A stretch of 64,000 nucleotides of DNA from Sphingobacterium cavernae (GTDB taxonomy: Bacteria; Bacteroidota; Bacteroidia; Sphingobacteriales; Sphingobacteriaceae), in assembly GCF_008520265.1 (NCBI RefSeq), contig NZ_VIQM01000065.1, positions 108,649 to 172,648 of the forward strand, in the 5' to 3' direction. A program made the translations under genes and the position numbers. How positions within the stretch are numbered: position 1 is the stretch's first letter; every line of letters starts with the position of its first letter. Under the pieces are notes generated by a model, which did no database searches, had not been told where the DNA came from, and saw only the letters and a list, made by a program, of their open reading frames with translations. Positions 1-8,985 of the stretch are shown here, in pieces.

Positions 1-224
1 CCAGTAATAACGATACAAAGTATAGAAAAGGCTAAGGCAAAATTATCGAATAAGACCATGCCATTATAGATCGGGCTTTCACCCTTATTCCAAGCCGCTA
101 TTTCGAAACCTATCGCCGCAACTAATCCCAATAAGGTGACAGGCAACAATAAGGATTTCGCTTTATATAAGCCCAAATATAAAACCAGAATTCCCAAAAG
201 TGACAGTGTAATAATCGCACCCAT
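1..224 (-). CDS. nuoN: NADH-quinone oxidoreductase subunit N, N-terminal part
   Basis: This is the last gene of the complex I operon, cut by the window edge so that only about the first 74 codons are present. Reading the minus strand from the ATG at 224 gives a hydrophobic start (MGAIITLSLLGILVLYLG...) with two or three membrane segments, as expected for an antiporter-like proton-pumping subunit. It starts 24 bp after nuoM. Identification rests on position after nuoM and the membrane pattern, since the conserved antiporter motifs lie beyond the edge. The start could be slightly different. Confidence 0.8.
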   Translation of the reverse strand, partial: MGAIITLSLLGILVLYLGLYKAKSLLLPVTLLGLVAAIGFEIAAWNKGESPIYNGMVLFDNFALAFSILCIVIT

Positions 225-248
225 AAATGATTGTGTATTTGACTTATT

Positions 249-1694
249 TTAAATTTTTACTGACTGAATTAATTGTGCTACCGATGCTTCTGACAATTTC
301 AATAGGCTATTCGGAAATACACCTAAAGCAATTACCAACGCACTAACGATCAGCAATACAAGCACTTCTGCACCTCTTGCGTCTTTTACTTTTACGTAAT
401 TGCTATCTAAAGACCCCAACATCGTTTTTTGGAATAATCGCAACATATACACAGCTCCAAAAATCAATGTAAGACCTGCAAATGCAGTGTACCAAATATT
501 TATATTATATAATGATTTTAACAACAAGAATTCGCCAATAAAACCATTGGTCAATGGCAATCCTACTGCGCCCATCATGATGATAACAAAGAAAATAGCC
601 AGTTTTGGCATATTATACGCAAGCCCCCCTAATTCACTTAATGTAATAGTGCCCGTGCGCGATTTGATAATATCTAAAACTAAGAATAGTCCGATTACAC
701 TAATACCATGATTTACCATTTGTAATAGTGCTCCCTGTAGCCCTTCCTGATTCCATGCAAAAATACCTGCTGTAATCAAACCCACGTGAGCAATAGAAGA
801 ATACGCAATAAGGCGCTTAGCATTTTGCTGCTTGAAAGCAATGATTGAAGCATAGACGATACCAATAATACATAGTACCAAAGCAATTGTGCCGTAAGCA
901 CTCGTCCCAAACGGAACAATTGGAATCAACCAGCGAATAACACCATAGGTTCCCATCTTTAACATGATACCTGCTAACAACATTGTACCTGCTGTAGGCG
1001 CATTTGTATACGTATCCGGTTGCCAAGTATGGAAAGGAAAAACAGGAATCTTTATGGCGAAAGCGATGAAGAAAGCCCAAAATAACCAACGTTGCGCATA
1101 TTCACTCAAATCTAATGCAACAAAAGAACTCCATTCGTAATCTTTATTTGGTGTTTGTTGACCTAAATAAAGAATCGCAATCAACATCAATAAACTTCCG
1201 AAGAAAGTGTATATAAAAAATTTCAAGTTGACTTTAATCCGATCCCCATCTCCCCACAGTGCACAGATAAAATAAATTGGAATCAATGCTGCTTCCCAGC
1301 CTACATAAAACGTAAAGGCATCAAGCGCCGTAAATACCAACAATAATCCTGCTTGCATAAAGCTCGCAAGCGCATAAAAACTGTGTTTATATTCTTTGTT
1401 AAATGTCGATAGTATAATTAAAGGAAAAAGTCCATTTGTTAATAAGACCAACGGCAAACTAATTCCGTCTAAACCAATATGAAAACGAATATTCAAACTT
1501 GAAATCCAATCGAATGTTTGCTCAAACTGTACCGATGCGTCTGGCACAAAAGTACATAAGAAAGGAATCGTTAATACAACTTGAACGAGAGACAATACTA
1601 GCGCAATCCACTTTGCAGTGGAAGATGACTTTGCGAATGCCAACAAAATAGCACTTGCAACAGGTAGTAATAGCAGTATAAAAAGGTTATTCAT
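249..1694 (-). CDS. nuoM: NADH-quinone oxidoreductase subunit M
   Basis: Antiporter-like proton-pumping subunit in the membrane arm of complex I. The 481-residue protein is almost entirely transmembrane (about 14 helices). It carries the family hallmarks: a buried glutamate in YVGWEAALIP (Glu134), a lysine in the AIKIPVFPFHTW segment (Lys215), the TWQPDTYTNAP loop, Lys246 in MLKMGTYG, and KRLIAYSSIAHVG. These charged residues form the proton channel in characterised homologues. It lies between nuoL (24 bp upstream) and nuoN (24 bp downstream) in the same operon. Its length is normal for the family. Confidence 0.97.
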   Translation of the reverse strand: MNNLFILLLLPVASAILLAFAKSSSTAKWIALVLSLVQVVLTIPFLCTFVPDASVQFEQTFDWISSLNIRFHIGLDGISLPLVLLTNGLFPLIILSTFNKEYKHSFYALASFMQAGLLLVFTALDAFTFYVGWEAALIPIYFICALWGDGDRIKVNLKFFIYTFFGSLLMLIAILYLGQQTPNKDYEWSSFVALDLSEYAQRWLFWAFFIAFAIKIPVFPFHTWQPDTYTNAPTAGTMLLAGIMLKMGTYGVIRWLIPIVPFGTSAYGTIALVLCIIGIVYASIIAFKQQNAKRLIAYSSIAHVGLITAGIFAWNQEGLQGALLQMVNHGISVIGLFLVLDIIKSRTGTITLSELGGLAYNMPKLAIFFVIIMMGAVGLPLTNGFIGEFLLLKSLYNINIWYTAFAGLTLIFGAVYMLRLFQKTMLGSLDSNYVKVKDARGAEVLVLLIVSALVIALGVFPNSLLKLSEASVAQLIQSVKI

Positions 1695-1718
1695 TGATTA
1701 TCTTCTATTTCAAATCTA

Positions 1719-3638
1719 TTAAATATTCATAAGACCATACAGCATAATCGCCGCTACACCGAGCACAATCATAAAGATATAAAACCCGACATAACCACTT
1801 TGTAATTGACGAATACCACGTCCTGAAGCACTGATAAAATCAGCTACACCATGTACAACACCATCTATAGCAGATTTGTCAACGACTTTATAAAATACTT
1901 TGGATAATGCGTTCAACGGTTTTACAAACAAAGCATTATACAATTCGTCAACATAAAATTTATTGTAAGACAATTTATATAATGTCCCTTGCGCTACACC
2001 ATCAGCTTGAGGTACATCAGCCTTCTTCACGTATTTTTGATACGCCAACACTGCCATCACTATCGCTGCAACAGCTGATACCGCCATTAGAACATATTCT
2101 GTATTGTGATCCAAATGAACTTCTGGTACGCGTGAATTGCTGTAAGCAAATATTGGACTTAAGAAATTAGCTAACCAATGACCGCCTCCTAAAGCAGATG
2201 GAATATTTATTATACCACCTAATACAGAGAGAATTGCCAAAATAATCAATGGAATAGTCATTTGTGCTGGTGACTCATGCAAGTGATGTTCTTGCTCGTG
2301 TGTGCCTCTAAATTTGCCAAAGAATGTCAGAAACAACATTCTAAACATATAAAAAGCCGTAAATAATGCCCCTACAAATCCCAATCCCCATAGAAACGGA
2401 CTAGATTCAAATGTAAATGCCAAAATTTCGTCTTTGGAGAAAAACCCAGACAGCGGAGGAATACCTGCGATTGCAATGGTTCCTAACAGCATTGTCACAT
2501 ATGTGATAGGTAAATGTTTCCTCAAACCACCCATCTTGCGCATATCCTGCTCATGGTGCATGGTGTGAATTACCGAACCCGCTCCCAAGAATAATAATGC
2601 TTTGAAAAAGGCGTGTGTCATTACATGAAAAAACGCTCCTGTGAATGCACCAACACCCAAACCCAAAAACATATAGCCTAATTGCGAAACTGTTGAGTAT
2701 GCCAACACCTTCTTAATATCATTTTGCGTTACCGCAATAAAAGCTGCAATCAACGCTGTCGCCACACCTATACCTGCAATAATTTGCATAGTCAAAGGCG
2801 ATAATGTAAACAAAATATTCGAACGGATAATCATGTAGATACCCGCTGTTACCATCGTAGCAGCGTGAATCAACGCCGAAACTGGCGTAGGTCCTGCCAT
2901 CGCATCAGGCAACCACGTAAACAATGGAATCTGCGCTGACTTACCCGTTGCAGCGATAAACAGCAACAAAGTAATCAATAGTAAAGTCGCATCTCCAATT
3001 GGAAATTGAGAAGCTTGAGCAAATACATCAGCATATTCTAATGTTCCAAAAGTGGCAATAATAGCAAATACAGCAATTAAGAAACCTAAATCACCAATTC
3101 TATTCATTACAAAAGCTTTCTTTGCCGCGCTTGCGTATGATGAATTTTTATACCAAAATCCTATTAACAAATACGAACAAAGCCCTACTCCTTCCCATCC
3201 TATAAACATTATTAGGTAATTTGAACCCAATACCAATAAAAGCATGAAGAAGATAAACAAGTTTAAATACGAGAAGAATCTACCGAAAGACTCATCCTCA
3301 TACATATAACTATAGGAATACAAATGAATCAAAAAACCAATCCCTGTTACAATAAGAAGCATTATCGCACTTAAAGGATCAAGCAAGAATGAAAAACTTA
3401 GATTAAATCCACCCACAGAAATCCACTCAAACAAGTGAAACACTGTAGTCCCATCTTCACCTGCACTGCGTGCTTGAAACACTTGTAAAAATAGTATGCA
3501 GCTTAATAAGAAGGAGCCTAACACAGCACCACATCCCACTAAACCTACTACGAATTTCGAAAAATTATACTGCCCTAGTCCATTAATTATAAAACCTAAT
3601 AAAGGTATCAACGGTATCAGCCAGATTAGTTCCATCAT
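1719..3638 (-). CDS. nuoL: NADH-quinone oxidoreductase subunit L
   Basis: Distal antiporter-like subunit of complex I, involved in proton translocation. The 639-residue protein has about 16 membrane helices. Conserved residues visible are Glu149 in FIGWEGVGLCSYLLIG and Lys233 in TGKSAQIP, followed by TWLPDAMAGPTPVSALIHAA and VLAYSTVSQLGYM. The C-terminal third has the extended region that in known structures forms the long lateral helix and a final membrane anchor. It starts with two consecutive ATG codons, so the first residue is uncertain by one. It lies 20 bp after nuoK. Confidence 0.97.
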   Translation of the reverse strand: MMELIWLIPLIPLLGFIINGLGQYNFSKFVVGLVGCGAVLGSFLLSCILFLQVFQARSAGEDGTTVFHLFEWISVGGFNLSFSFLLDPLSAIMLLIVTGIGFLIHLYSYSYMYEDESFGRFFSYLNLFIFFMLLLVLGSNYLIMFIGWEGVGLCSYLLIGFWYKNSSYASAAKKAFVMNRIGDLGFLIAVFAIIATFGTLEYADVFAQASQFPIGDATLLLITLLLFIAATGKSAQIPLFTWLPDAMAGPTPVSALIHAATMVTAGIYMIIRSNILFTLSPLTMQIIAGIGVATALIAAFIAVTQNDIKKVLAYSTVSQLGYMFLGLGVGAFTGAFFHVMTHAFFKALLFLGAGSVIHTMHHEQDMRKMGGLRKHLPITYVTMLLGTIAIAGIPPLSGFFSKDEILAFTFESSPFLWGLGFVGALFTAFYMFRMLFLTFFGKFRGTHEQEHHLHESPAQMTIPLIILAILSVLGGIINIPSALGGGHWLANFLSPIFAYSNSRVPEVHLDHNTEYVLMAVSAVAAIVMAVLAYQKYVKKADVPQADGVAQGTLYKLSYNKFYVDELYNALFVKPLNALSKVFYKVVDKSAIDGVVHGVADFISASGRGIRQLQSGYVGFYIFMIVLGVAAIMLYGLMNI

Positions 3639-3658
3639 ATAATTTAGGTTTTACTCTT

Positions 3659-3988
3659 TTACCAACGTAATTTACTCAACGACTCTATATCTACAGATTT
3701 TGTATTTCTGTAAACCATAATAACAATAGCCAACCCGACTGCAACTTCTGCAGCCGCTAAAGCCATAACGAAAAACACAAACACTTGACCACTTGCATCG
3801 CCATAATAAGCTGAAAACGCAGCCAACAATAAGTTCACAGAGTTCAACATCAATTCTATCGACATCATAATGATTATCACATTACGACGAATCAACACAC
3901 CTATTACACCAATAGCAAATATCACACTACAGAAAATCAAATAATGATTTAAGGGAATGCCTTGTATATTTTGAATAATATCTCCCAT
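3659..3988 (-). CDS. nuoK: NADH-quinone oxidoreductase subunit K
   Basis: Small complex I membrane subunit of the MrpC-like family, 109 residues with three transmembrane helices. The two conserved membrane glutamates of the family are present: Glu45 in MMSIELMLNSVNL and Glu81 in ALAAAEVAVGLA. They belong to the proton path in known complexes. Its ATG shares one base with the nuoJ stop codon (TAATG arrangement), which indicates translational coupling. Length is typical. Confidence 0.97.
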   Translation of the reverse strand: MGDIIQNIQGIPLNHYLIFCSVIFAIGVIGVLIRRNVIIIMMSIELMLNSVNLLLAAFSAYYGDASGQVFVFFVMALAAAEVAVGLAIVIMVYRNTKSVDIESLSKLRW

Positions 3989-4485
3989 TATCCTTGTTTC
4001 GTTTCTTTTTTAGCTAATAATATGGCTCCAACCATCGCTGTCAAGAGCAGTATGGAGGACAATTCAAATGGCAACAAAAACTCATCAAATAAAACTTTTC
4101 CTAAGTTTTTTACCAATCCCACATCCGTATTGCCCGTTACAAATTCTGTTTGACCTTCCAACACACGAAATGCACCTAAGAAAGTCGCCAACAGACACAT
4201 TCCTGCAATTGCACCCATCACTTTCACAACGGTGGATTTCATGGGTTCCGTATCTTTATTGAGATTCAGCAACATCAATACAAATAGGAATAAAACCATA
4301 ATGGCTCCCATGTATACGATAAAATTCACAACAGCCAAAAACTGTGCATTCAATAAGATATAGTGAATCGTAAACGTGAAAAACGTAATAACTAAATAGA
4401 GCACACTATGTACTGGATTCTTTGTGAAGATGGTCATCAACGCAAAGAAAATGGACAAAAATGCTACAAAATAAAATATACCCAT
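3988..4485 (-). CDS. nuoJ: NADH-quinone oxidoreductase subunit J
   Basis: Membrane subunit of complex I, 165 residues with five predicted helices. The family signature around NFIVYMGAIMVLFLFVLMLLNL is present in the third helix region, which is the part that rearranges during turnover in known structures. The gene lies 5 bp after nuoI and overlaps nuoK by one base. Sequence and context agree, and nothing is unusual. Confidence 0.96.
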   Translation of the reverse strand: MGIFYFVAFLSIFFALMTIFTKNPVHSVLYLVITFFTFTIHYILLNAQFLAVVNFIVYMGAIMVLFLFVLMLLNLNKDTEPMKSTVVKVMGAIAGMCLLATFLGAFRVLEGQTEFVTGNTDVGLVKNLGKVLFDEFLLPFELSSILLLTAMVGAILLAKKETKQG

Positions 4486-4490
4486 TATGC

Positions 4491-5009
4491 TTATCCGTTT
4501 ACATTAAGTTTTGTAATATCAAATTTTGGTTCGACCAACTTATCTTTACCATAAATAAAATCCTTACGCAAATAATCCGCTGTCACATGTGGCCCATCCA
4601 AATAAATAGCTTCTTTTGGACACGCTTCTTCACACAATCCACAGAATATACAACGCAACATATTGATTTCATATACTGCTGCGTATTTCTCCTCACGGTA
4701 TAAGTGCTTTTCATCCTTTGTGCGTTCTGCTGCTGTCATCGTAATAGCTTCAGCAGGGCAAGATAATGCGCACAATCCACACGCTGTACAACGCTCTCTA
4801 CCTTGCTCATCACGCTTCAAAGAATGCTGTCCTCTAAAGTTTTTTGAATATGGTCTTATTTCTTCAGGATATTTTATAGTAGGTATCTTCTTGAAAAAAT
4901 GTCGTATAGTTATAGAGAGTCCTTTCACAATAGCCGGCAAATACATGCGTTCCCATATATTCATTGGCTTTTGCTCGATGACTTTTTTTCGATTAGTTAA
5001 TGATTGCAT
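4491..5009 (-). CDS. nuoI: NADH-quinone oxidoreductase subunit I (two [4Fe-4S] clusters)
   Basis: Peripheral-arm ferredoxin-like subunit that passes electrons through clusters N6a and N6b towards NuoB. The 172-residue protein has two complete [4Fe-4S] motifs: Cys74, 77, 80 and 84 (CTACGLCALSCP), and Cys120, 123, 126 and 130 (CIFCGLCEEACP). The N-terminal 40 residues hold the amphipathic region that lies against the membrane. It starts 8 bp after nuoH. The start is the first ATG in frame; no alternative is better supported. Confidence 0.97.
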   Translation of the reverse strand: MQSLTNRKKVIEQKPMNIWERMYLPAIVKGLSITIRHFFKKIPTIKYPEEIRPYSKNFRGQHSLKRDEQGRERCTACGLCALSCPAEAITMTAAERTKDEKHLYREEKYAAVYEINMLRCIFCGLCEEACPKEAIYLDGPHVTADYLRKDFIYGKDKLVEPKFDITKLNVNG

Positions 5010-5017
5010 ATCCCGAC

Positions 5018-6058
5018 TTATTGAAAGTAAGTATCTTTAATTAATGTTATCACACCTGTCAATACGATATTGGCAATAGCCAATGGAATCAATATTTTCC
5101 AGCCCAAATTCATCAATTGGTCATAACGGAAGCGTGGTAATGTCCAACGAATCCACATGAAGAAAAATATGAAACCAAATATTTTTAAGAAAAAGACAAG
5201 TACACCTATTATAGTTATCCAGTTTTCGGACAAACCTAAATCATACATGAACGGGAAATTGTAACCTCCGAAATACAATGCCGCCATCAATGCTGATGAC
5301 ACGAACATATTGATGTATTCCGAAAACATGTAAAGACCCAATTTCATGGAAGAATATTCAGTATGGTAACCACCAACCAATTCGGTTTCACATTCTGGTA
5401 AGTCAAAAGGAACACGATTACACTCTGCAAATGCACAAGTTATAAAGATTAAAAAGCCCAACGGTTGCACAAAAACATTCCAGTTTACAAAACCTGATTG
5501 TTGTGCAACAATTTCACCCAATTGAAGTGAACCTGTCACCATCAATAAAGCGATCAAGGACAAACCCATCCCAATTTCGTACGAAATACTTTGTGATGCG
5601 GCACGAATAGCACCCATCAACGAGAACTTGTTATTCGAAGCCCATCCACCAAGCATAATACCATAGACACCCAATGCAATTACACCAAAAACGTATAATA
5701 CGCCGATATTGACATCAGCCACTTGCAGTGGAATGCTCCTACCATCGATAACCAAATTTTGTCCCCAAGGTATCACAGCCGAACTGATACAAGCTGTTAT
5801 AATCGCAATGACAGGTCCTAAAATAAATAAGCTTTTGTGCGCGCCAGCAGGAATTATTTCTTCTTTGAAAAAGAATTTACCACCATCACACAGTGGTTGT
5901 AAAATCCCAAAAATACCCGCGCGATCTGGACCATGACGATCTTGCATGAAGCCCGCAATCTTACGTTCAGCAAGTGTAGAATACATCGCTATCACCAAAG
6001 TAACGGTGAATACAATGACTACAAGTATAAGTTTCTCTAATATAAAAGCGACTTCCAT
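5018..6058 (-). CDS. nuoH: NADH-quinone oxidoreductase subunit H
   Basis: Membrane subunit that forms the quinone-binding chamber with NuoB and NuoD. The 346-residue protein has about eight helices and the conserved cytoplasmic loops AERKIAGFMQDRHGPDRAG near the N-terminus and FDLPECETELVGGYHTEYS in the middle, whose acidic residues are part of the quinone-coupling site in homologues. It starts 6 bp after nuoG. Family length is about 320-350 residues, so it is full length. Confidence 0.97.
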   Translation of the reverse strand: MEVAFILEKLILVVIVFTVTLVIAMYSTLAERKIAGFMQDRHGPDRAGIFGILQPLCDGGKFFFKEEIIPAGAHKSLFILGPVIAIITACISSAVIPWGQNLVIDGRSIPLQVADVNIGVLYVFGVIALGVYGIMLGGWASNNKFSLMGAIRAASQSISYEIGMGLSLIALLMVTGSLQLGEIVAQQSGFVNWNVFVQPLGFLIFITCAFAECNRVPFDLPECETELVGGYHTEYSSMKLGLYMFSEYINMFVSSALMAALYFGGYNFPFMYDLGLSENWITIIGVLVFFLKIFGFIFFFMWIRWTLPRFRYDQLMNLGWKILIPLAIANIVLTGVITLIKDTYFQ

Positions 6059-6064
6059 CGAAAA

Positions 6065-7081
6065 TTATTTTAAACGTTCTGTTCTTTGCAATTGCTCCGC
6101 ATTTGCAAGTTTCAATTTTTCATCCTCTTTAATTACTGCTGGAAGATGAAATTGCTCATAGTGGTTAGCACCAATCACCGATTCTTTTTCCACATCAGTA
6201 GGATGTTCTAGCACCCAATCCGATGTGTTCTTCGTATCAAAGCGACAAGTATTACAGATAAAATCTTCTACTTCACCAAATTCATCCTTACGACCTGTTA
6301 CACGCAACACCTCTTCCCCTTTGTACCAAAGCGTTACTTTACCCGAACAAGTTGGGCAATCACGATGCGCATCAACTGGTTTTGTAAACCAAACTCTATT
6401 TTTAAAACGGAAAGTTTTATCTGTCAATGCCCCTACTGGACAAACATCAATCACATTTCCAATAAAATCGTGGTCTAAAGCTTTTTCAATGTGCGTTGTT
6501 ATTTCAGAATGATCGCCACGGTACAGGATGCCATGCTCACGCTTTTCTGTCAATTGATTAGCAACATATACACAACGGTAACATAGGATACAACGATTCA
6601 TATGCAATTGAATCTTATCACCTAAATCTACACGCTCGAATGTACGACGTTCAAACTCATAACGTGTGCCTTCGGAACCGTGCTCATAACCCAAATCCTG
6701 CAACTTACACTCACCAGCTTGATCACAAATAGGACAATCCAAAGGATGATTTATTAAAAGAATTTCAACCACACCTTTACGCGCTTCTTCTACTTCTGGT
6801 GATGTGATATTTTGCACTTCCATACCATCCATTACAGTTGTACGGCACGAAGCGACAAGCTTTGGCATCGGACGAGGATCTTTCTCCGAACCTTTAGAAA
6901 CTTTAACTAAACATGTACGGCATTTTCCTCCAGAACCTTCTAGCTTAGAATAATAACACATCGCAGGAGGTACAATATCACCTCCAATCTGACGTGCAGC
7001 ATTCAATATCGTTGTTCCCGGAGCGACTTCTACCGGAATACCATCTATTGTGACTTTAAAATTTACAACTTCGTCTGCCAT
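6065..7081 (-). CDS. nuoG: NADH-quinone oxidoreductase subunit G, short form
   Basis: Electron-transfer subunit of the peripheral arm. The N-terminal 2Fe-2S ferredoxin domain contains CYYSKLEGSGGKCRTC. The second domain has the His-Cys cluster HPLDCPICDQAGEC and the tetranuclear-cluster segment CILCYRC. A final Cys set (CPTCSGKV, later ICNTC) matches the start of the molybdopterin-type Fe4S4 domain. At 338 residues it lacks the long molybdopterin-oxidoreductase-like domain that makes most NuoG proteins 700-900 residues long. The reading frame is intact and nuoF and nuoH flank it normally, so this is a natural short form and not a broken gene. I recall short NuoG as common in Bacteroidetes. 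Confidence 0.93.
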   Translation of the reverse strand: MADEVVNFKVTIDGIPVEVAPGTTILNAARQIGGDIVPPAMCYYSKLEGSGGKCRTCLVKVSKGSEKDPRPMPKLVASCRTTVMDGMEVQNITSPEVEEARKGVVEILLINHPLDCPICDQAGECKLQDLGYEHGSEGTRYEFERRTFERVDLGDKIQLHMNRCILCYRCVYVANQLTEKREHGILYRGDHSEITTHIEKALDHDFIGNVIDVCPVGALTDKTFRFKNRVWFTKPVDAHRDCPTCSGKVTLWYKGEEVLRVTGRKDEFGEVEDFICNTCRFDTKNTSDWVLEHPTDVEKESVIGANHYEQFHLPAVIKEDEKLKLANAEQLQRTERLK

Positions 7082-7099
7082 CGTATCTGCTTCTAATAT

Positions 7100-8455
7100 C
7101 TATTGAACTATGGTTTCCAAAGGATCAGCGTAATGCGCCAAACCATAATTACGTGTCTGCGATTCTTGTGGATTCAACACATGCCATTCAAATTCATCAC
7201 GAAAATGTCTAATTGCTGCCGCAACAGGCCATGCCGCAGCGTCACCCAATGGACAAATTGTATTTCCTTCGATCTTACGTTGAATATCCCACAACAAGTC
7301 TATATCTTCCATGGTCCCGTGACCATATTCTATTTTATGCAAAACTTTTTCCATCCAGCCCGTTCCTTCACGACATGGAGAACATTGTCCACAACTCTCA
7401 TGATGATAGAATCTGGCGAAATTCCAAGTATTGCGTACTATACATTGATCTTCGTCGAAAACAATAAAACCACCAGACCCCATCATTGATCCTGTTTGGA
7501 ATCCGCCATCGGCTAATGACTCATAAGTCATCAAACGCGGATTGCCTGCTGCTGTTTTCGTAATTAAATTTGCTGGTAGAATCGGAACTGAAGAACCTCC
7601 AGCTACTAAAGCTTTCAGCCTTTTACCATTGGCAATACCACCACAATATTCATCCGAATAAATAAACTCTTCTACAGGTACACCTAATTCGATTTCATAC
7701 ACACCCGGTTTATTGATATTACCCGAAGCCGAAATCAATTTCGTTCCTGTACTACGCTCAATACCAATTTTAGCATACTCTTCACCACCATCATTCACAA
7801 TCGGCACCACTGCAGCTATGGATTCAACATTATTCACCACGGTAGGACAACCATATAAACCTGCTATCGCAGGAAATGGTGGTTTAATACGCGGATTGCC
7901 ACGTTTGCCTTCTAATGATTCCAATAAAGCGGTTTCTTCTCCACAGATGTATGCTCCACCACCTGGCTGCACGTATATTTCTAAATTGTATCCAGTACCT
8001 AAAATATTATTACCTAAAAATCCGGCTGCTTTAGCTTCTTCAATAGCTTTCTCGAGAATGCGAATTTGAGGCATCATCTCACCACGCACATAGATATACG
8101 AAGTATGCGCACCTAAGGCATAACTCGACACAATCATGCCTTCCACCAAAGCGTGTGGAATATGCGTCATCAAGTAACGGTCTTTGAATGTTCCTGGCTC
8201 TGATTCATCCGCATTACACACCAAATAACGTGGAACACCTTCTGGCTTAGCCAAAAAGCTCCATTTCATTCCTGTTGGGAAGCCTGCCCCACCACGACCA
8301 CGCAATCCAGACTTCTTAACCTCTTCGACAACATCATCCGACGACATTGTTTTCAAAGCTTTTTCTACAGCTCGGTATCCCCCCTTTTGACGATATACGG
8401 CAAAAGTGTTGATTCCCGGCTCATTTATATGCTCTAATAATAATTTACGCCCCAT
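7100..8455 (-). CDS. nuoF: NADH-quinone oxidoreductase subunit F (NADH/FMN subunit)
   Basis: This subunit binds NADH and FMN and takes the hydride at the tip of complex I. The 451-residue protein has the nucleotide motif GRGGAGFPTG at 53-62, the FMN-site segment NADESEPGTFKDR at 81-93, an SLBB region, and the N3 cluster ligands Cys355, 358 and 361 (SCGQCSPC) with Cys401. All key residues are present. It lies 5 bp after nuoE, its partner in the NADH-dehydrogenase module. Confidence 0.98.
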   Translation of the reverse strand: MGRKLLLEHINEPGINTFAVYRQKGGYRAVEKALKTMSSDDVVEEVKKSGLRGRGGAGFPTGMKWSFLAKPEGVPRYLVCNADESEPGTFKDRYLMTHIPHALVEGMIVSSYALGAHTSYIYVRGEMMPQIRILEKAIEEAKAAGFLGNNILGTGYNLEIYVQPGGGAYICGEETALLESLEGKRGNPRIKPPFPAIAGLYGCPTVVNNVESIAAVVPIVNDGGEEYAKIGIERSTGTKLISASGNINKPGVYEIELGVPVEEFIYSDEYCGGIANGKRLKALVAGGSSVPILPANLITKTAAGNPRLMTYESLADGGFQTGSMMGSGGFIVFDEDQCIVRNTWNFARFYHHESCGQCSPCREGTGWMEKVLHKIEYGHGTMEDIDLLWDIQRKIEGNTICPLGDAAAWPVAAAIRHFRDEFEWHVLNPQESQTRNYGLAHYADPLETIVQ

Positions 8456-8460
8456 CTTGA

Positions 8461-8985
8461 TTATGCCTCTTTAGCTTTATTACGTAACGTCTCGATTAAT
8501 TTATCGACACTATCTTCCGTTAAATTCTCATAAAAAGTATATTCTGGACCAATTTGTAATACCGGTCCGTAACCACAAGCAGCCAAACATTCAACACCAC
8601 GCCATGAAAACAATCCATCTGCTGTTACTTCCCCTTCTTTTACACCCAAACGTTGCTCGATGTGATCCATGATTTTTTCTGCTCCAACCAAGCAACAAGG
8701 TCCTGTTCGACATACTTCTAACGCAAACTTTCCTTGGGGCTTTAAAAAATACATGGTATAAAAAGTCGCTACTTCATATACTTCAATAGGCTGAATCTGC
8801 AAAAAAGCAGCGACTTTGTCCATTGCATCAGTACTTAGCCAGCCATATTCAGCTTGCACTAAATGTAGTATTGGCAGCAATGCAGACTTCTGCTTACCTG
8901 CAGGATAACGACTCACCACCTCCTCAAACTTGGCTAAAAGTGAGGTAGAAAATTCTACAGGAAGGTTTTCTTGTACACTAAGCAT
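8461..8985 (-). CDS. nuoE: NADH-quinone oxidoreductase subunit E
   Basis: Thioredoxin-fold [2Fe-2S] subunit (cluster N1a) that pairs with NuoF. The 174-residue protein carries the four cluster ligands Cys92 and Cys97 (CRTGPC) and Cys133 and Cys137 (CLAAC). The ATG lies 8 bp inside the end of nuoD, so the two are probably translationally coupled. Confidence 0.97.
   Translation of the reverse strand: MLSVQENLPVEFSTSLLAKFEEVVSRYPAGKQKSALLPILHLVQAEYGWLSTDAMDKVAAFLQIQPIEVYEVATFYTMYFLKPQGKFALEVCRTGPCCLVGAEKIMDHIEQRLGVKEGEVTADGLFSWRGVECLAACGYGPVLQIGPEYTFYENLTEDSVDKLIETLRNKAKEA

Noticed and set aside
6065..7081. nuoG as a truncated pseudogene
   Set aside because: The frame is clean, Fe-S ligands are all present, and both neighbours are spaced normally.
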